A DNA stretch of 64,000 nucleotides from Lepisosteus oculatus (GCF_040954835.1 NC_090706.1:37333148-37397147); one strand, 5' to 3'. Positions 36,906 to 48,692 are shown, counted from the first letter of the stretch. Numbers and translations: made by a program. Notes: generated from the sequence alone by a model not told the origin.

Positions 36906-39857
36906 TAATAATGGCTGTTTTGTTCTTGTCAAAGTTCAGGAGACATGTAACAATGAAAAATAACACTGTATTATGGGGTTGTATAATGTCCTAAATCTGA
37001 AATTTCCTTCGTTGTAAACCCAGTGAAGTTACATTAACACTTCTGCACTTAATACAATCTCTTTGCTGTTTGAACATGTTTTAAAAAAAACATGGTGTGA
37101 TATAGAGAACTTCTTCCAATATATTTCACTCTGTTCCATTTTATCCTGCTCACAATTAGAATATTTAGGTAGCTTTTTAATATATTGAGAGAACGAGTAT
37201 AATAATACTGAATTGTTTCTCACACACCAGTTCTGTTTAACACCATTTAACACACCGTTAAAAACACTATTTGGCAGTTTCTGAAACAAGGTGAATTGCT
37301 CTTCAACTTCCAAATTAGTCAACTTAGTGTTTTGTCTCATTATTACCTCAAGCAGAATTTACAATTGCTGCAAATAACAAATCCGAAAGCTTAATTGGCA
37401 TTTTATAGCTATAGCTCATGAGGCACTCAGACATCACAAAAAAACATTCTCCAACAGAAGAGAATGGAAATGTAGTGTACAACTGTCAATATGTTTAAAG
37501 TGATGGTTCATAGTAACACCCTGAAAAGCATGCAAACACAAAAATCAGTAAATGAAGTAAAATTGAAAACTTAATGATTGCAAATGACCCTTTAAATTGA
37601 GTTAGTGCAGTGAGTTGTATCAATAGAATGTTACAAAGTTCTACAATATAAGACTGGGGATGACCAGTCTGGGATCAGGAACACCACAGTCCCGTAAGTT
37701 TTGAGGTTCACTTCGGTTTTGATCATTTGAATAGGCTGTTTTATGATTTAAAAAAAAAATGATTGAAAGATCAACTATTTGTTGCTTTCAGAGGCCACAG
37801 CTGGCCATTTCTGGTTTAATAGACTCAGTTGAGTAAATTAGTAATAAAAGTTAAAATATCACATGCTTAGTCTTGGCAAAGTGATGGTTTTAATGTTGAC
37901 CTGTAAGACCTGCTGGCTCTGCGCTTGAATGGCATTTGAAAAGATGCTTTACATTGTGTTTCCACCTGCTGTCCTTAAGATCCAGAATTTAGTGGGTTTA
38001 CTGCGTCTTTACATTGAAATAGCTTAAGGCTGTGGAAAAGAGATAAATTGGCTGATAAATTGTAATTGGGTTAGTTTTCCCCATTTTGATGTGGAGATGT
38101 GAAACTCATCTTGTGGATCACGTGAACAAGACTTGGGGAGACAATAGCCCCTATAAACACGTTTGAAAGGTCATTCTAATCTGATGCAGAAGATTTCGTG
38201 AACATCAGAATCTGTGCAGGTGTATCTACAGTTGCAGTTCCACAGCCTTAAGCTATTTCAATGTAAAGACATTTCTGAGAACATGGGCTATGTTTTGGGG
38301 AAATTGGATCTCAGATGTTAATTCTGGAATCCACTCTATGTTTTGTGAAGAGCAGGCCAATCAGTCTTCATGATAGAGTTATACTGTCTTCAAAATCATA
38401 CATAAAATATCTACATAACATTTGTCGTGTAGAAATCCTATACCAGTACAGTGCTATCCCACAGAAAACTAAATTTAATCCAATTAACGAGAGAGCAAAT
38501 GTCTTTCCAGTGGCTTGAAAAAACCTGCAGATAGGACTTCATTCAGGTACTATATATATTGCACATAACGAAGCAGTACAATAGCTAAAAAAGTACATAG
38601 AGGAATGTTCCTTTATGCATTTTATCTAGTTCTTATCCTATTACAGATTTAGATTGAGACAGAACATTAAATGCATAAAATTAATCTGTCGGAAAGAAAA
38701 GTATTAAAAATGCTACATGTTGTAAGAAACGCTGCTACACTGGTTGGAACAAGGTAACAAAAAGGGGGGGTCTGCATGATGTTATATATGTGTAGGAACA
38801 CTTCTGAAATGACTGCAATAGATCCTGTCTGTCAGCCAAGGTCTGGCAGTCCAGTTTTCCAAGTCAAAACTCAGACTCAAATGCCTGATTCAACCTTTAA
38901 AGCCATGCCCTTATTTCATGCAATTTGCTTATATTTAATGGAAACAATGGATTTTTAATATTAGACTGGTACAATGTCTTAAGTTTTCTAACCCAGGGTT
39001 AAGACACTAATGTAATTACTCGCATCAAATCTTCATTTTCATGAAGCTCCTTAACAAACTACATCCAATTTGTCCTCTGGACAATAATTTCTGCTTGACC
39101 AGTGCTTTGTCACAATAAAGTACAACGAAAGCAATCGATGCACAGAGAAATGCATTAGTGGGACCAACAACTTTTTAAACAAATTTAACACTCCACAATT
39201 TGATTAATGTCCTGAATTTGCCTACATTGGTTCCATGTAATAATTCACAGAGCCAGGAAAATTTACCTGAATTTTTATTTTCTTTAAAAAAAAAAGCCAA
39301 GAAAATAATTCCACACAATAAAATTTTAAAACGTTTAATTTATAGTTGGAAAAAATTACATCTTAACATGACCAGCCCATTCAGAATATTAAAATGGCAA
39401 AATAGGCATCTATGTATTACCACAGGCACACTATAGGCAAACTTATACTAAGCTATATAGGCTAGATCCACAGGTAAATTCTGTGGAGTTTTATTTTTTA
39501 AGAACTGTTAGCAGTCCTGCTCTATTATCACCAACCCTCCTTTGGTCTTTTCATAACATAAATACATTTATATTATTAAACTGGGGTTGCATAAAAAAAC
39601 ACATATGGTCAGTTTTGGGCTTAGGGGATGAAAAGTTCATATCTTCAAACCATCTTTTTAAACTCATAAATATTTACTCTCTCTATACAGGGCAGATTCA
39701 AAGAACTGAAACAGTAACTCATCCACATGTCCATGGTAGAAGGGCAAGGAAAAAAAAATGGCTTTTTCAGGCAAGGTTTATTTTAGTGATCCCTTGTGCG
39801 CAATGACCATCTAACGAAAAGAAAACGCGTTCCGTGGGTGAGCTTGAACAGTTTGCA
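36906..39857. other. Interval between convergent RNF44 and FAF2
   Basis: No gene is recognised. It probably includes the FAF2 3' UTR on the minus strand: AATAAA on that strand (TTTATT here) occurs at several places, including just past the stop near 39,777 and near 39,486. The extent of that UTR is unknown. Frames here are short and AT-rich. Confidence 0.4.
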
Positions 39858-40040
39858 TCAATCGTCTGTGAGATCTTGTACGAAGAGAACCTCTGAGCGA
39901 CTGAGTCCAGCCTCCTTCAGTGTCGGGGGGTTTGGCTGTGCCTCAGTTGGGAGGCAGGGCAGGACTCGACGTGGGAAGTTTGTCACAATCTGAAACTTCT
40001 CGGGGGTTTCTTTCAAGGAAAACAAGAAGTCATGGATCAC
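39858..40040 (-). CDS. FAF2: FAF2 exon 11, residues 386-445 and stop
   Basis: Most of the UBX domain: VIHDFLFSLKETPEKFQI, NFPRRVLPCLP (p97-contact loop) and SEVLFVQDLTDD, then TGA. The minus-strand acceptor is CTTCTCTCAG. Confidence 0.95.
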   Translation of the reverse strand: MIHDFLFSLKETPEKFQIVTNFPRRVLPCLPTEAQPNPPTLKEAGLSRSEVLFVQDLTDD

Positions 40041-43000
40041 CTGAGAGAAGGGGAAAAACCACAAATGAAAATTAAGTTTAATGGGCGCCGGGTACTGTGT
40101 CTATCAGGACTGATGACCGCTGCCTCTCTGAGACGGACTATAACAGAAATATTATTCATGATATAAATACAAATGTAGCAACATTGCATTGCCTAGCAAT
40201 TAACGAACCACTCATCCACTTTCCAACTACTTATTATCCAATACGAGGTCAGTAAGGGGGAGCTGGAGCCTATGCCGGCAAGGGACAGTCATAAGACAGG
40301 ATACACCCTGGACGGCAAGCCAGGGCCCCAGTTTCCCAGAAGCCAATTAACCTACCAGTGTACCAAGTGTACAAGTACATTGGAGGAAACAGAAGCCCCC
40401 AGAGGAAACGCAGGCAAACACGAGGGGAACGGACAAACTCCCCGCAGGAGCTGACCCCAGGACCCTAGCGCCGGGATGCAGCAATGCGAACCACGGCGCC
40501 AATATGCCGGCCACGATTAACACCTCAGGGGAAAATGAAGTCGAACAAATACGGGCAGAGAGAAATGAGAGGGCGCTGGAATAAGCCAGCTGCAGTCCAG
40601 AGGAGATGCACAGACCGAAGGCGGAAAATCCCCCGCGGGGGCTGAGCGCTTACCGTTAAAGACTGTGTGAAAAGGAATCGCCGCTCCACCCGAGAGTCGT
40701 TAGGCAGTTTGAAGACTATTTTGACACTGTCTGGGTCATCCGAGGGAGGCTCCGGGGGAAGACACTCAGACTTGCGCTCCTTCTCTTCCTGTAGGGTCTG
40801 AAGTCAGAAATACCAGCTCACTGTAAGAATAGCTTTCTGGTGCTAATCATCATAATCGCCAGGTTCCTTATATACATACATTTGGAACTGATTAATAAGT
40901 CAGGTTTGTAATGAAAAGCAATAGAACTATCACACTTGAGGCTTGCATCAAGGACACTAACCTATACATCACAATACAAAACACTTTCCTCCTATATATT
41001 TGCATTGGCAAAATCATTGTTCTAAATGTCTTTTACTTTAAAGCATGGCTAATCCTTTAACTGGCAATTAAACGTACGGCGACTGGAATTAACTGGCTAA
41101 CACAGTCTTGGCCTGCTTCTCTAAGGCACCATGGTACATGCAATGTGTCTAAGGAAGACCAGACCTGACAGACAGGAGTGCCTACTGGTTTTCCCTGCGC
41201 AGTTCAGGTGTCGCAGTCCACTGCCAAGCTGATTCAAAGTAGGGTGGATATATAAACTAAAAATTGAATGATTACATTTTCAACAACAAAAAAAAAAATC
41301 AAGTGTCCTAAACAGACACATTGGAAAAAGCCCTAAAACTGAAACCCAGAGGTCAAATACCCTTCTTCTCCTCTCTTCGGCTAGTACACTCTGCCTGGCC
41401 ATTTCCTCCTCTCTCCTCCTCTGCTCCTCCTCTTCTCTCTTCTTCCTGTCCTTCTCTTGGTCGGCACGCAAGGACGCTAGATAGGCTTCATCCTGCTGCT
41501 GTCTCAATGCCTGCGTCTGGTTCCTCTCCTCTCTGCCACAAAGATGCAACAAAGAATGAAGCTCTCTTTAAGACATGCCATTCTAGCATGCCCCGAAAGA
41601 TCAAAACATTCATTGAAGAGAAACGCAGAACAAAGGCAAAAAACCCTCCGTAACAACTCATTCCACCACAAAATCTTACTTGGTTATATTTCATGCCACT
41701 ACAAATAACAGATGGCTAAGAATAAGTTATCACAGTTGACAGATCTGTCAACTTTAAGACGCAATTCATTTACACACACTTCAGGCCTATGTAACATACA
41801 GTATTTATAAAGTTCAAACCCCTCTTCAAACAAAGATCTTTTGTACGTACCTTTCCAGTCGTTCGGACACCAGATAGGTCTGGTTGGCTTCCATGATGTA
41901 TGTGAGCTGATTGATGAGGTCCTCTGGTTGGATCAGCCCCTCTAACCTTCCCACTACTGTCATCCTCCTGTCCTTCAGCATAATCATGGCCAAGAAAGGG
42001 TAGGTATTCTCATGCAGAGCCTGGGAGACTGAGATACAACGCAAAAACACACTTAAGAAATATTTCTGAGACGTCTGAAGTCCCCTCCTTGCATACAAAT
42101 AATTCAGTTAACAGATAATCAGTTTATAAAATGAAGGGGAGATAAAGAGAGAAATTCTCTAGTGACAACAAAAAGAGAGAAACACACCTCTGTATCCTTC
42201 AGGCTTGCTAGTAGAACAAGCCCAGAAGAGCATTCTAGTGTTAACAAAGTTTGCAACTTCCTCCGTGCACAATGTGTTACTAAAGGAGACAGAAAAAAAG
42301 ATATGACACTTGACTTTCAAGAAAAACTGACAAAAAAGACAAGATTTTATATAATAACTGGACATACCGACAAAACTCATCAGTGTCCTGATGATCATCT
42401 CCATGAAGGTAAACCAACAGAAAACGAAGCTCACGTTTTGCATCATTTAATGCCTGTACAAAAAAAAATATTAGTTCTAATTATCTCACTAAGGGAATTT
42501 TAAGTACTGAGCAATGACTGATATTAAACAATAAAACCCACCTGGCTATATGTTCCCTGGTAAAACACTGGATGTGATCTACCATACTTCTCTTCAAAAC
42601 TATGAATAAATGACACCACATCTCCTACAGGATCTGTAACCCGGCCGCGTGGATCTGGTCTTATAAATCTCAGCGCAAACCTAAAAAAAATCCAGAAAAG
42701 GTATATGTAGAGGAATGGAAAGCAGTTTTTCAAGATTACATGTAAAAACATATTTGCCTTTGAATATGTCAATTCAAATACAAAATTGATCCTTTCAAGG
42801 TACTGCATCTCTTAAACAGAATCCAGAAATACAATGCATGGGTTAGCAACAACTACCTGCATACATCCATAAACCTGGATTTTTAAAATGAATTTCCACA
42901 ACACAACAGGGGAAAACTAATTTAACATCTGTTTATACCTTTCAGTAACTCTTTACCAGAATAAGGCAAAATCCTTCACAAACACACCACAATACGATAT

Positions 43001-46000
43001 GCAAGGTCTAATATTGATATTCCAAACACAATAATAATATTTTAATATCAAAAGCAACTCCTTGCATTAACAATTTTGACAGCTTTTTTTTCCTGCAGGT
43101 CTCTTTCCAGATATAGAAGGTCAAAAGTGAAAAAAAAAGCAAAATCACAAAATTACCTCTGTGAATTTATATTCCCCCGGCTCAGCCAGGTGCTTAGCAC
43201 AGAAAAAGTAAAAAGTTTTCCTGTTTTTGTCACTAGCTACTGGATTTTTAAATTTCATTTAAGTTTTGTTCTTCTAACAAAGAGCACAGTAACAAATAAC
43301 CATTCTAACAGGTATGTCTGTAATTCAGTCAATTCATCGAATTTTGCAAAACGTGTATTTATAAGAACTTATTACCTGAATATGTCCAGTAGTGTGTAGT
43401 ATGTAAAACGGAATGGAAGCATTATTAAATAATATCCCCAGCCTAGCAGGCCCTGAAATGCATACAAAAAAAACAATGAACACTGCAGGATGCAGATACA
43501 GTTTTTGCTTTAAGTCTCAAGTGCTTTATAAGAGAGAATTACCAAGATATGAAAAATCATAATCAATATAACACATTCTGATGTCTCCATTACTACATGC
43601 TCCACCTTTTCCCCAAGTGAACTCTGAATTACTCACTTTATGTGCTAGGCTGTGTTATAAGGGATAAGCTGACATTGCCTTTAAAGACATAATAAGTGGC
43701 CAAATGGTAAAAATAGAAATACCGAAATCACAGTTACAGTAATGTCATGTGTTCTGCGACGTCCATAAATGTTTTCTTACTCTGGGTTGCGGCCTTGAAA
43801 CAATGTAGCTATAGACTCTGTGGTCTGCCGTGTTGACTTGCAGAGGCCTGGAGGATGGTGGATTGAACACACTGGGGACTCCTTCCTGTTCATTCAGTCT
43901 GTCCTGTACAGCTGCCTGAGACAAGAGTCAGCATCACTCAAAATGAAACCGGGAGCCACTAAGCAGCTACAGAGGCCTGCTAGAGCCAGCAGCTGCAGCA
44001 GCATGTTATTTGCGCTTACTGACAGCAATTACAAAGCATAAATGTGGACAATTTCAGCACAGTACGTTACAGTAATATTGCTGCCAAAGAAGTCACTCAT
44101 ATGCATGGATGGACTTCAGAGTAGGCATATAACATTTCAAACTGTGCACACCCCTCACTAATGAAAATTCATTTCTATGGTAACCATGGTAATGTAAACT
44201 TAATGAACTTAAGACTCCATACAGCCTCCTTCACTGGTGAGATTCAAAATGTTCAATTGTAATTTGGAGATAAATTAATAGGAATATTTTTACTGATAAT
44301 TAATTGCAAGACAAATATTCCTACATGTACTGTAGGACTGCTTAAATTACATATAAAGTTCACAGTAAAGTATTATGGTGATGGCAATTCTAATCTTGTT
44401 CCTTGTTCGAGAAACACTTATTTCTATGATTTGTTCTCAAACTTGTGCTAAAATATTCATTTGGATTGAATGCAGGGACTAAGGAAGCCAACTGAAAGAG
44501 CTATTCCCTACAAGCATGTCAGAACCATAACAGAGCATTATTAGACTGAAAACAGACATCTGTTACCAATGTAGGTCAGTGATTTATTGACAGACAAACG
44601 TGAGGAGTAATCCCAACATTTTAACAAAGGAGACAGTTAAACTGACACTTCGTAGGTCTTCTAATCCCGTTCAAATCAAATATGAATGAGAAGAAAATAA
44701 TTCTAGAACTGGCCTTGTGACATTCAGAATCAGTCCAAACGAATTCCATTTGAAGCAAACCTTGCCATTATACTGACGTTGCTGAAATGCACATATTTGC
44801 CAACGTCACAAGAAAAGGTTCTTTTCTGATGCACAAAAGCTAATCACAGCTTTAATCTATATTCATATGATGTGCGGGGCATGTCATCTACCTATTACCA
44901 AAAAATGTTCGCTATCAACAGACTCCTTTTCTTCCCAAATTTCAGTCATTTTTTAGGCTATACAATCACAAACCTTAAATTAGATTAGTTCTTAATCTGA
45001 AATACTGCCCCATGTTTGACATATGACTATGATTAAAAATGTTGTTAAAAACCAAGAAGGCGGCAGGCATTTTAAATTGAGAAAACTGCACTAACTGAAT
45101 ACATTTTCTACCATCGGTACTGAAAAACATTTCAACAGATTGGATGACTTTCAAAAGAGCCCACAACCTCATGGGCAATAAGGATCACACTAATTTGTTC
45201 TCTGCTCTCCGATCTGCTCAAAATGGAGATGAGTCTGCAACCAAGCAAAAAAAGAGAGCATTTAGAAAATCATACCTCAATATTCCAATTGTGATGTTCC
45301 AGTGTGCGGCGACACTGATCCATAGACTCTATACCTGTCAGGTCCTGAAAGACATTAAAAACATTGTTACATAAACATATATACAGAATGCTTGTAAAGA
45401 ACACACAATCTATATGGAAACAAACAGTGCCAGAGATTTTACTCAGCAAAATATCTGTAACTTGGCTTTTCTGTTTCACCCTTGAGCAATAAACAATATT
45501 GAGTACATGAATGCTAAATAAGGTTTCAAGCTCATCTGCATTAAACCTACTACTGGGACCATATCAAAACATCAGAATAATCAGTCATACACAAAAAGGA
45601 ACTAAGAATCTTTAGCATCTAAGTGTTTCAACATTGTTTTTTAGAACTAAACCTAACCTTAACATACAAAGCACCACCATACCTTACTGCTTAGACATGA
45701 AAATGCTGATTTTAACTGCCCCGTTTGCTAAACAATGTGTTAACATCAAGGCAATTCGTTGTTGCTTTACATGGCATTATAATGAAGAACCTACAAAAGC
45801 TAAAAAGTCAATTCACACGTAACAAACTTCCAAGCACCTTTCCTGTACTTCATGAACACTACCTTTTCCTTGAGCAAAAGCACATATGTATCTAGATTAC
45901 TGTATTGCTGATAAAGAATGATGAGCTCCCGATTATAATCTCTCTCTCCTATACAATTATGCTATTATGCTGAGTGTTATCCACTCTGATCTACTGTATA

Positions 46001-46400
46001 CCTTGCTCTTCATTTTCACTTTAAGGTGAGGGTCAGGTCCTTAATGGAACTTTCATACAGTTAATCAGCAGGTGGAAAACTATCAACTCTAATGGTTTAA
46101 AGTCATCAATACAAGGAATGGGGGCTCTTTTTACCCCTACACCGTTAAATACGAATCACTGAGTAAGATACCTGTCTGAAAATCTAAATCTCCCCCCCTC
46201 CTCAATCCTCTGTTCGAAATCTCCAGTTTTCTAGAAAAGTGTGTTGCCCTCAGCATTTGGTTAGTTCACGTGCAAGGCGGGGAAAGTATCCAGACTGTTT
46301 TCCTCGTTGTTTCATCCAGCATGTGCTTCCTGATTACCTGAAACTGCAGGAGTTTCTCAGTCTGCTCCTGAGATAATTCCTGTTCCTCTGGCGCCGCCAT
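39858..46400 (-). CDS. FAF2: FAS-associated factor 2 (UBXD8), eleven coding exons
   Basis: The exons join in frame to 445 codons, exactly the human length. Domains in order: UBA (about 12-48), a membrane-inserting hydrophobic hairpin (about 90-118, GLLGWGYYLIMLPFRFTYYT onward), a thioredoxin-like UAS domain (about 135-275), a charged coiled coil (about 280-350), and a C-terminal UBX domain (about 357-445) with the FPR motif at 407-409 that contacts p97/VCP. FAF2 sits in the ER and lipid-droplet membrane and recruits p97 for ER-associated degradation; it also senses unsaturated fatty acids. All junctions are GT-AG, and the start ATG (46,400) has a strong context (A at -3, G at +4). The gene converges on RNF44 and diverges from CLTB. 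No lesion is seen; the protein ends DD where human has DE. Confidence 0.97.
40185..40505 (-). repeat. Dispersed repeat family B, near full length (copy B5)
   Basis: In FAF2 intron 10, in the gene's own orientation. On the minus strand: head 'ggcgccgtggttcgcattgc', 'ggggagtttgtccgtt', 'tgcctgcgtttcctctggg', 'aggttaattggcttct', 'cgtccagggtgtatcctg', and the end 'ggataataagtagttgg' with a GTGGATGAGTGG terminus. This copy defines the family's segment order. Confidence 0.7.
40654..40797 (-). CDS. FAF2: FAF2 exon 10, residues 338-385
   Basis: A phase 0-0 exon with TLQEEKERKSECLPPEPP, SDDPDSVKIVFKLPNDSRVE and RRFLFTQSLT: the end of the coiled coil and the first strands of UBX. Donor GTAAGC. Confidence 0.95.
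41361..41532 (-). CDS. FAF2: FAF2 exon 9, residues 280 (split) to 337: coiled coil
   Basis: Encodes EERNQTQALRQQQDEAYLAS, LRADQEKDRKK, then an Arg/Glu-rich helix (REEEEQRRREEEMARQ) ending AEERRRR. The donor is AGG|GTATTT, weaker than its neighbours. Using it preserves the human spacing exactly. Confidence 0.92.
41851..42028 (-). CDS. FAF2: FAF2 exon 8, residues 221 (split) to 279: UAS domain, C-terminal part
   Basis: Encodes SQALHENTYPFLAMIMLKDR, RMTVVGRLEGLIQPEDLINQ and LTYIMEANQTYLVSERLE. Nearly identical to the human protein. It ends in phase 2 before GTACGT. Confidence 0.95.
42188..42279 (-). CDS. FAF2: FAF2 exon 7, residues 190 (split) to 220, plus first base of codon 221
   Basis: Encodes NTLCTEEVANFVNTRMLFWA and CSTSKPEGYR, the thioredoxin-like core of the UAS domain. 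The acceptor is CTCCTTTAG and the donor GTGTGT. Confidence 0.95.
42368..42453 (-). CDS. FAF2: FAF2 exon 6, residues 162-189 plus first two bases of codon 190
   Basis: Encodes ALNDAKRELRFLLVYLHGDD and HQDTDEFC. The LLVYLHGDDH strand-turn is a UAS-domain hallmark. The acceptor is TTTTGTACAG and the donor GTATGT. Confidence 0.95.
42542..42680 (-). CDS. FAF2: FAF2 exon 5, residues 115 (split) to 161
   Basis: Encodes FALRFIRPDPRGRVTDPVGD, VVSFIHSFEEKYGRSHPVFY and QGTYSQ: the end of the membrane hairpin and entry into the UAS domain. The acceptor is a T run followed by AG, and the donor GTGGGT. Confidence 0.95.
43376..43452 (-). CDS. FAF2: FAF2 exon 4, residues 90-114 plus first two bases of codon 115: membrane hairpin
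   Basis: Encodes GLLGWGYYLIMLPFRFTYYT and LLDIF. This hydrophobic segment, with a central proline, inserts as a hairpin into the cytosolic leaflet of ER and lipid-droplet membranes (family knowledge). Confidence 0.95.
43781..43915 (-). CDS. FAF2: FAF2 exon 3, residues 45-89
   Basis: A phase 0-0 exon: AAVQDRLNEQEGVPSVFNPP (end of UBA), then SSRPLQVNTADHRVYSYIVS and RPQPR, the linker before the hairpin. The donor GTAAGA follows CCCAGA. Confidence 0.95.
43916..45275 (-). other. FAF2 intron 2
   Basis: About 1.4 kb of AT-rich sequence with no further exon, repeat family or RNA gene that I can support. Confidence 0.5.
45276..45344 (-). CDS. FAF2: FAF2 exon 2, residues 22-44: UBA core
   Basis: A phase 0-0 exon of 23 codons, DLTGIESMDQCRRTLEHHNW and NIE, the ubiquitin-binding helices. 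The donor is GTATGA. Confidence 0.95.
45345..46337 (-). other. FAF2 intron 1
   Basis: About 1 kb, AT-rich; no exon, repeat family or RNA gene recognised. Confidence 0.5.
46338..46400 (-). CDS. FAF2: FAF2 exon 1, residues 1-21
   Basis: MAAPEEQELSQEQTEKLLQF plus Q, ending in phase 0 before GTAATC. The start codon lies inside AAGATGGCGGC, a YY1-type motif. Confidence 0.95.
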
Positions 46401-46800
46401 CTTGCCTCGCCAAACCCCCGCAACAGAGCAGACCGGAACTGACGTAACACTCTGACAGAGGCAGAAGGTAAGGAGGAGGTTGGGGAAGAGAGAGAGAAAA
46501 TTCACTTTGCTTTGAGCGATAAAATAAAACAGCCACAACCCAAAGTAATTATTCCGTCAACCATACTGTCCCCGTGTGACAAGAATGTCTACCGACAAAT
46601 TGTGCTATCGTTTCCTCCTTCTTTCATGGAGAACGGACTATCTGTTGTTCTACTGCCCCATGACTGTAGATAAAGGGGGAAAAAAAAGACGGAAACAAAA
46701 TATTCGGGTGCGCGCACGTAATGTCTCTCATCCAATGAAAACATGCGACCCGAGATTTAGCCCCGCCCCCTTTCTTACGAGCTCATAGACGCTCCTCTCG
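46401..46800 (-). promoter_or_regulatory. FAF2 5' UTR and promoter region
   Basis: Just upstream of the start are a CCGGAA ETS-type core (46,433-46,438) and a TGACGTAA CRE-like site (46,440-46,447). Further upstream are a CCAAT sequence (about 46,731, read on +) and a GC box, CCCCGCCCCC (about 46,762). CpG density is raised across 46,370-46,450. These elements are typical of broadly expressed genes. No TATA box is placed near the expected start on this strand. Confidence 0.5.
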
Positions 46801-47025
46801 TGGGCTAAAAAAAGTTTTTTAAATTGTGATAGTGGCTATATATATATACTCGCTGTTTTTTTTTCTAGGAGACAGTTTCATCTTAACTGTTTCATATATT
46901 TTACTGTAGTCTTATTTAATACATTTTACAAAATCAGGAGTTAAGTGCTGGTGCCGCTTATTGCTGGCAGAAATTGCCCATAACCACAATACTGTAACAT
47001 CTTTGGTTTAACAATCAGCAAACAT

Positions 47026-47524
47026 AATAGATACTTTATTAATCTTAGGGAAATTGCAGTGCAACGGCAGTTTGGCACACTCAACACAGCACAGTGTAAC
47101 GAAATCACACCATAATACACAATACAGTAAGTACTTCAAAAATTGAGTTTACAGAATTGCTCACAGTGTAGAAGAAGACAAGACAAACCAGGATGTTCAG
47201 TACACAAAAAGATGTATTGCACATTATAAATATATTGCACAAAAATCAGTTGTATACAGGAAAACCAGCTGTAAACAGAGAATTCATGTTTAGTCCAAAA
47301 ACAGGTCAGTGTTGCCCCTGCACAGACACACAGTGGATGAGTTGTACAGTCTTATGACAGAAGGCAAGAATGATCTCTGTAGCGCTCCCTGGTTGGGTCA
47401 GCCTGTTGCTGAACGCGCTCTTCATTCTCACAAGCCTGTCATAGAGGGGATGGGAGACGTTGTTCATGATGACCATTAATTTGGACACCATTCTCCTCTC
47501 AGCCACTACCTCCAAGGTAATCAT
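47026..47524 (-). mobile_element. Rex1/CR1-like LINE, decayed 3' end
   Basis: The minus-strand translation near 47,378-47,340 gives RSFLPSVIRLYNSS, the usual C-terminal wording of Rex1/Babar-type non-LTR retrotransposon proteins. Upstream, a different frame carries SNRLTQPG, so the copy is frameshifted. Its 3' end near 47,026 reads GATTAATAAAGTATCTAT on the minus strand, the typical tail of that group. It is 5'-truncated and inactive, and lies between the divergent FAF2 and CLTB promoters. Confidence 0.65.
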
Positions 47525-48290
47525 ACTTAACGTAATTTACTGCTACATAGCCATAGGAAAAAAAAACGATTTGGGCTGAATTCCACCTTGATATTTTATA
47601 AGATTCTCTACAGAGTGAAAGAAGTGCACGTCGACCTTATGCAGTCCAACATAGTAAAACTGCCTATGTACTTAACATTTAAATACTGGGAGGTGTACAA
47701 ACCGTTGAGTACAACATACATTATACACTGTAGCTGCATGGAAAATTGTCTACATCTTCTGAGCTTTGAGTTTCAAAGGGGTCTTTAGATTATTTCGTGG
47801 AAAAACAAATAATGCTTGTGCGAAAACTAATTCCCGACTTTGAAGGATGCGATGCTATTTCAGTGAGGTTCCTAAAATAACAATTAGTTGTAACATTCTG
47901 AGTTGAGTTAGCGCATATAAAAATAGCCTCACAAAGTTTACACTATCCAGATGAAACACGACCAATGATCAACCTTCAGTTTGTAGTTTTACTACAAACC
48001 ATCACCTGTGTTTGAAAATATTGTTTATGTGGTGATAATGGAGTTTGCACCATGATATTACTGTCGTCCTGGGAAGAACTGATAAGCCATTCACAAATGC
48101 CTGTAGCCATACATTATAAAGCTACTGTAACTTTCTCCTTCTCTACTCCTCACCATAGTGGAAATGTGCTCTGCTGCTTTGAAGCTTTAAAGTACACATA
48201 AAAGTGTTTTGTGTGCGGCCATGTGACTGCATTCACATAAGTGTCTTTTGTTTCCACCCATGAACTGGATTAGCACACATCAGCCAAAAT
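47525..48290. other. Interval between LINE fragment and CLTB promoter
   Basis: AT-rich, with no gene or repeat signature that I can support. Confidence 0.45.
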
Positions 48291-48523
48291 TATGATAATG
48301 ACCCCAATGATGTCATTTCCCAGTCGCCTGCTTTGACATTTCGTATCTTGTTCCTGTGTGAGCTGGGGGAGGAAAGGAAGTGCTTGCCTAGGGTTTAGGA
48401 AGTGCTCAGTTCCTGGAGTCCGAGTGCTTGGGTGTTCCTGTGCGAATACAGCCCAGACAGTGCATTGTATTGTTTGCACGGTTCATCTCTTCTCTCGGAA
48501 AAAAAAAAACACCCCGAAGAAAG
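48291..48523 (+). promoter_or_regulatory. CLTB promoter and 5' UTR region
   Basis: GC content rises here. A CRE-like TGATGTCA lies near 48,308, and two GGAAGTG ETS-type cores occur within 30 bp of each other (near 48,377 and 48,400). CpG density increases into exon 1. An in-frame ATG at 48,428 has no stop before the real start, so transcription probably begins downstream of it or it is bypassed. Confidence 0.45.
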
Positions 48524-48692
48524 ATGGCTGACGATTTCGGTTTCTTCTCGTCCTCCGACAACGGAGCAGCCCCGGCCGAGGAGGACCCGGCGGCGGCGTT
48601 CTTAGCCCAGCAAGAGAGCGAGATCGCCGGGATTGAAAATGACGAAGGCTTCGGGGCTCTGGAGGGGGCTGGCCAGCCGCTGCAGAGTTATG
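48524..48692 (+). CDS. CLTB: CLTB exon 1, residues 1-56 plus first base of codon 57
   Basis: Carries the EED and FLAQQ...NDEGF elements. It ends in phase 1 (TAT G) before GTGGGC. Reading on into the intron soon becomes unrelated sequence, which supports this boundary. Confidence 0.94.

Noticed and set aside
47306-47524. 72-codon minus-strand ORF as a host gene
   Set aside because: It is the frameshifted C-terminal coding end of a Rex1/CR1-like LINE, with the matching 3' tail alongside.
48428-48523. In-frame ATG 32 codons upstream of the CLTB start
   Set aside because: The family begins MADDFGFF at 48,524 with a strong start context. The upstream residues have no homology and probably lie in or before the 5' UTR.
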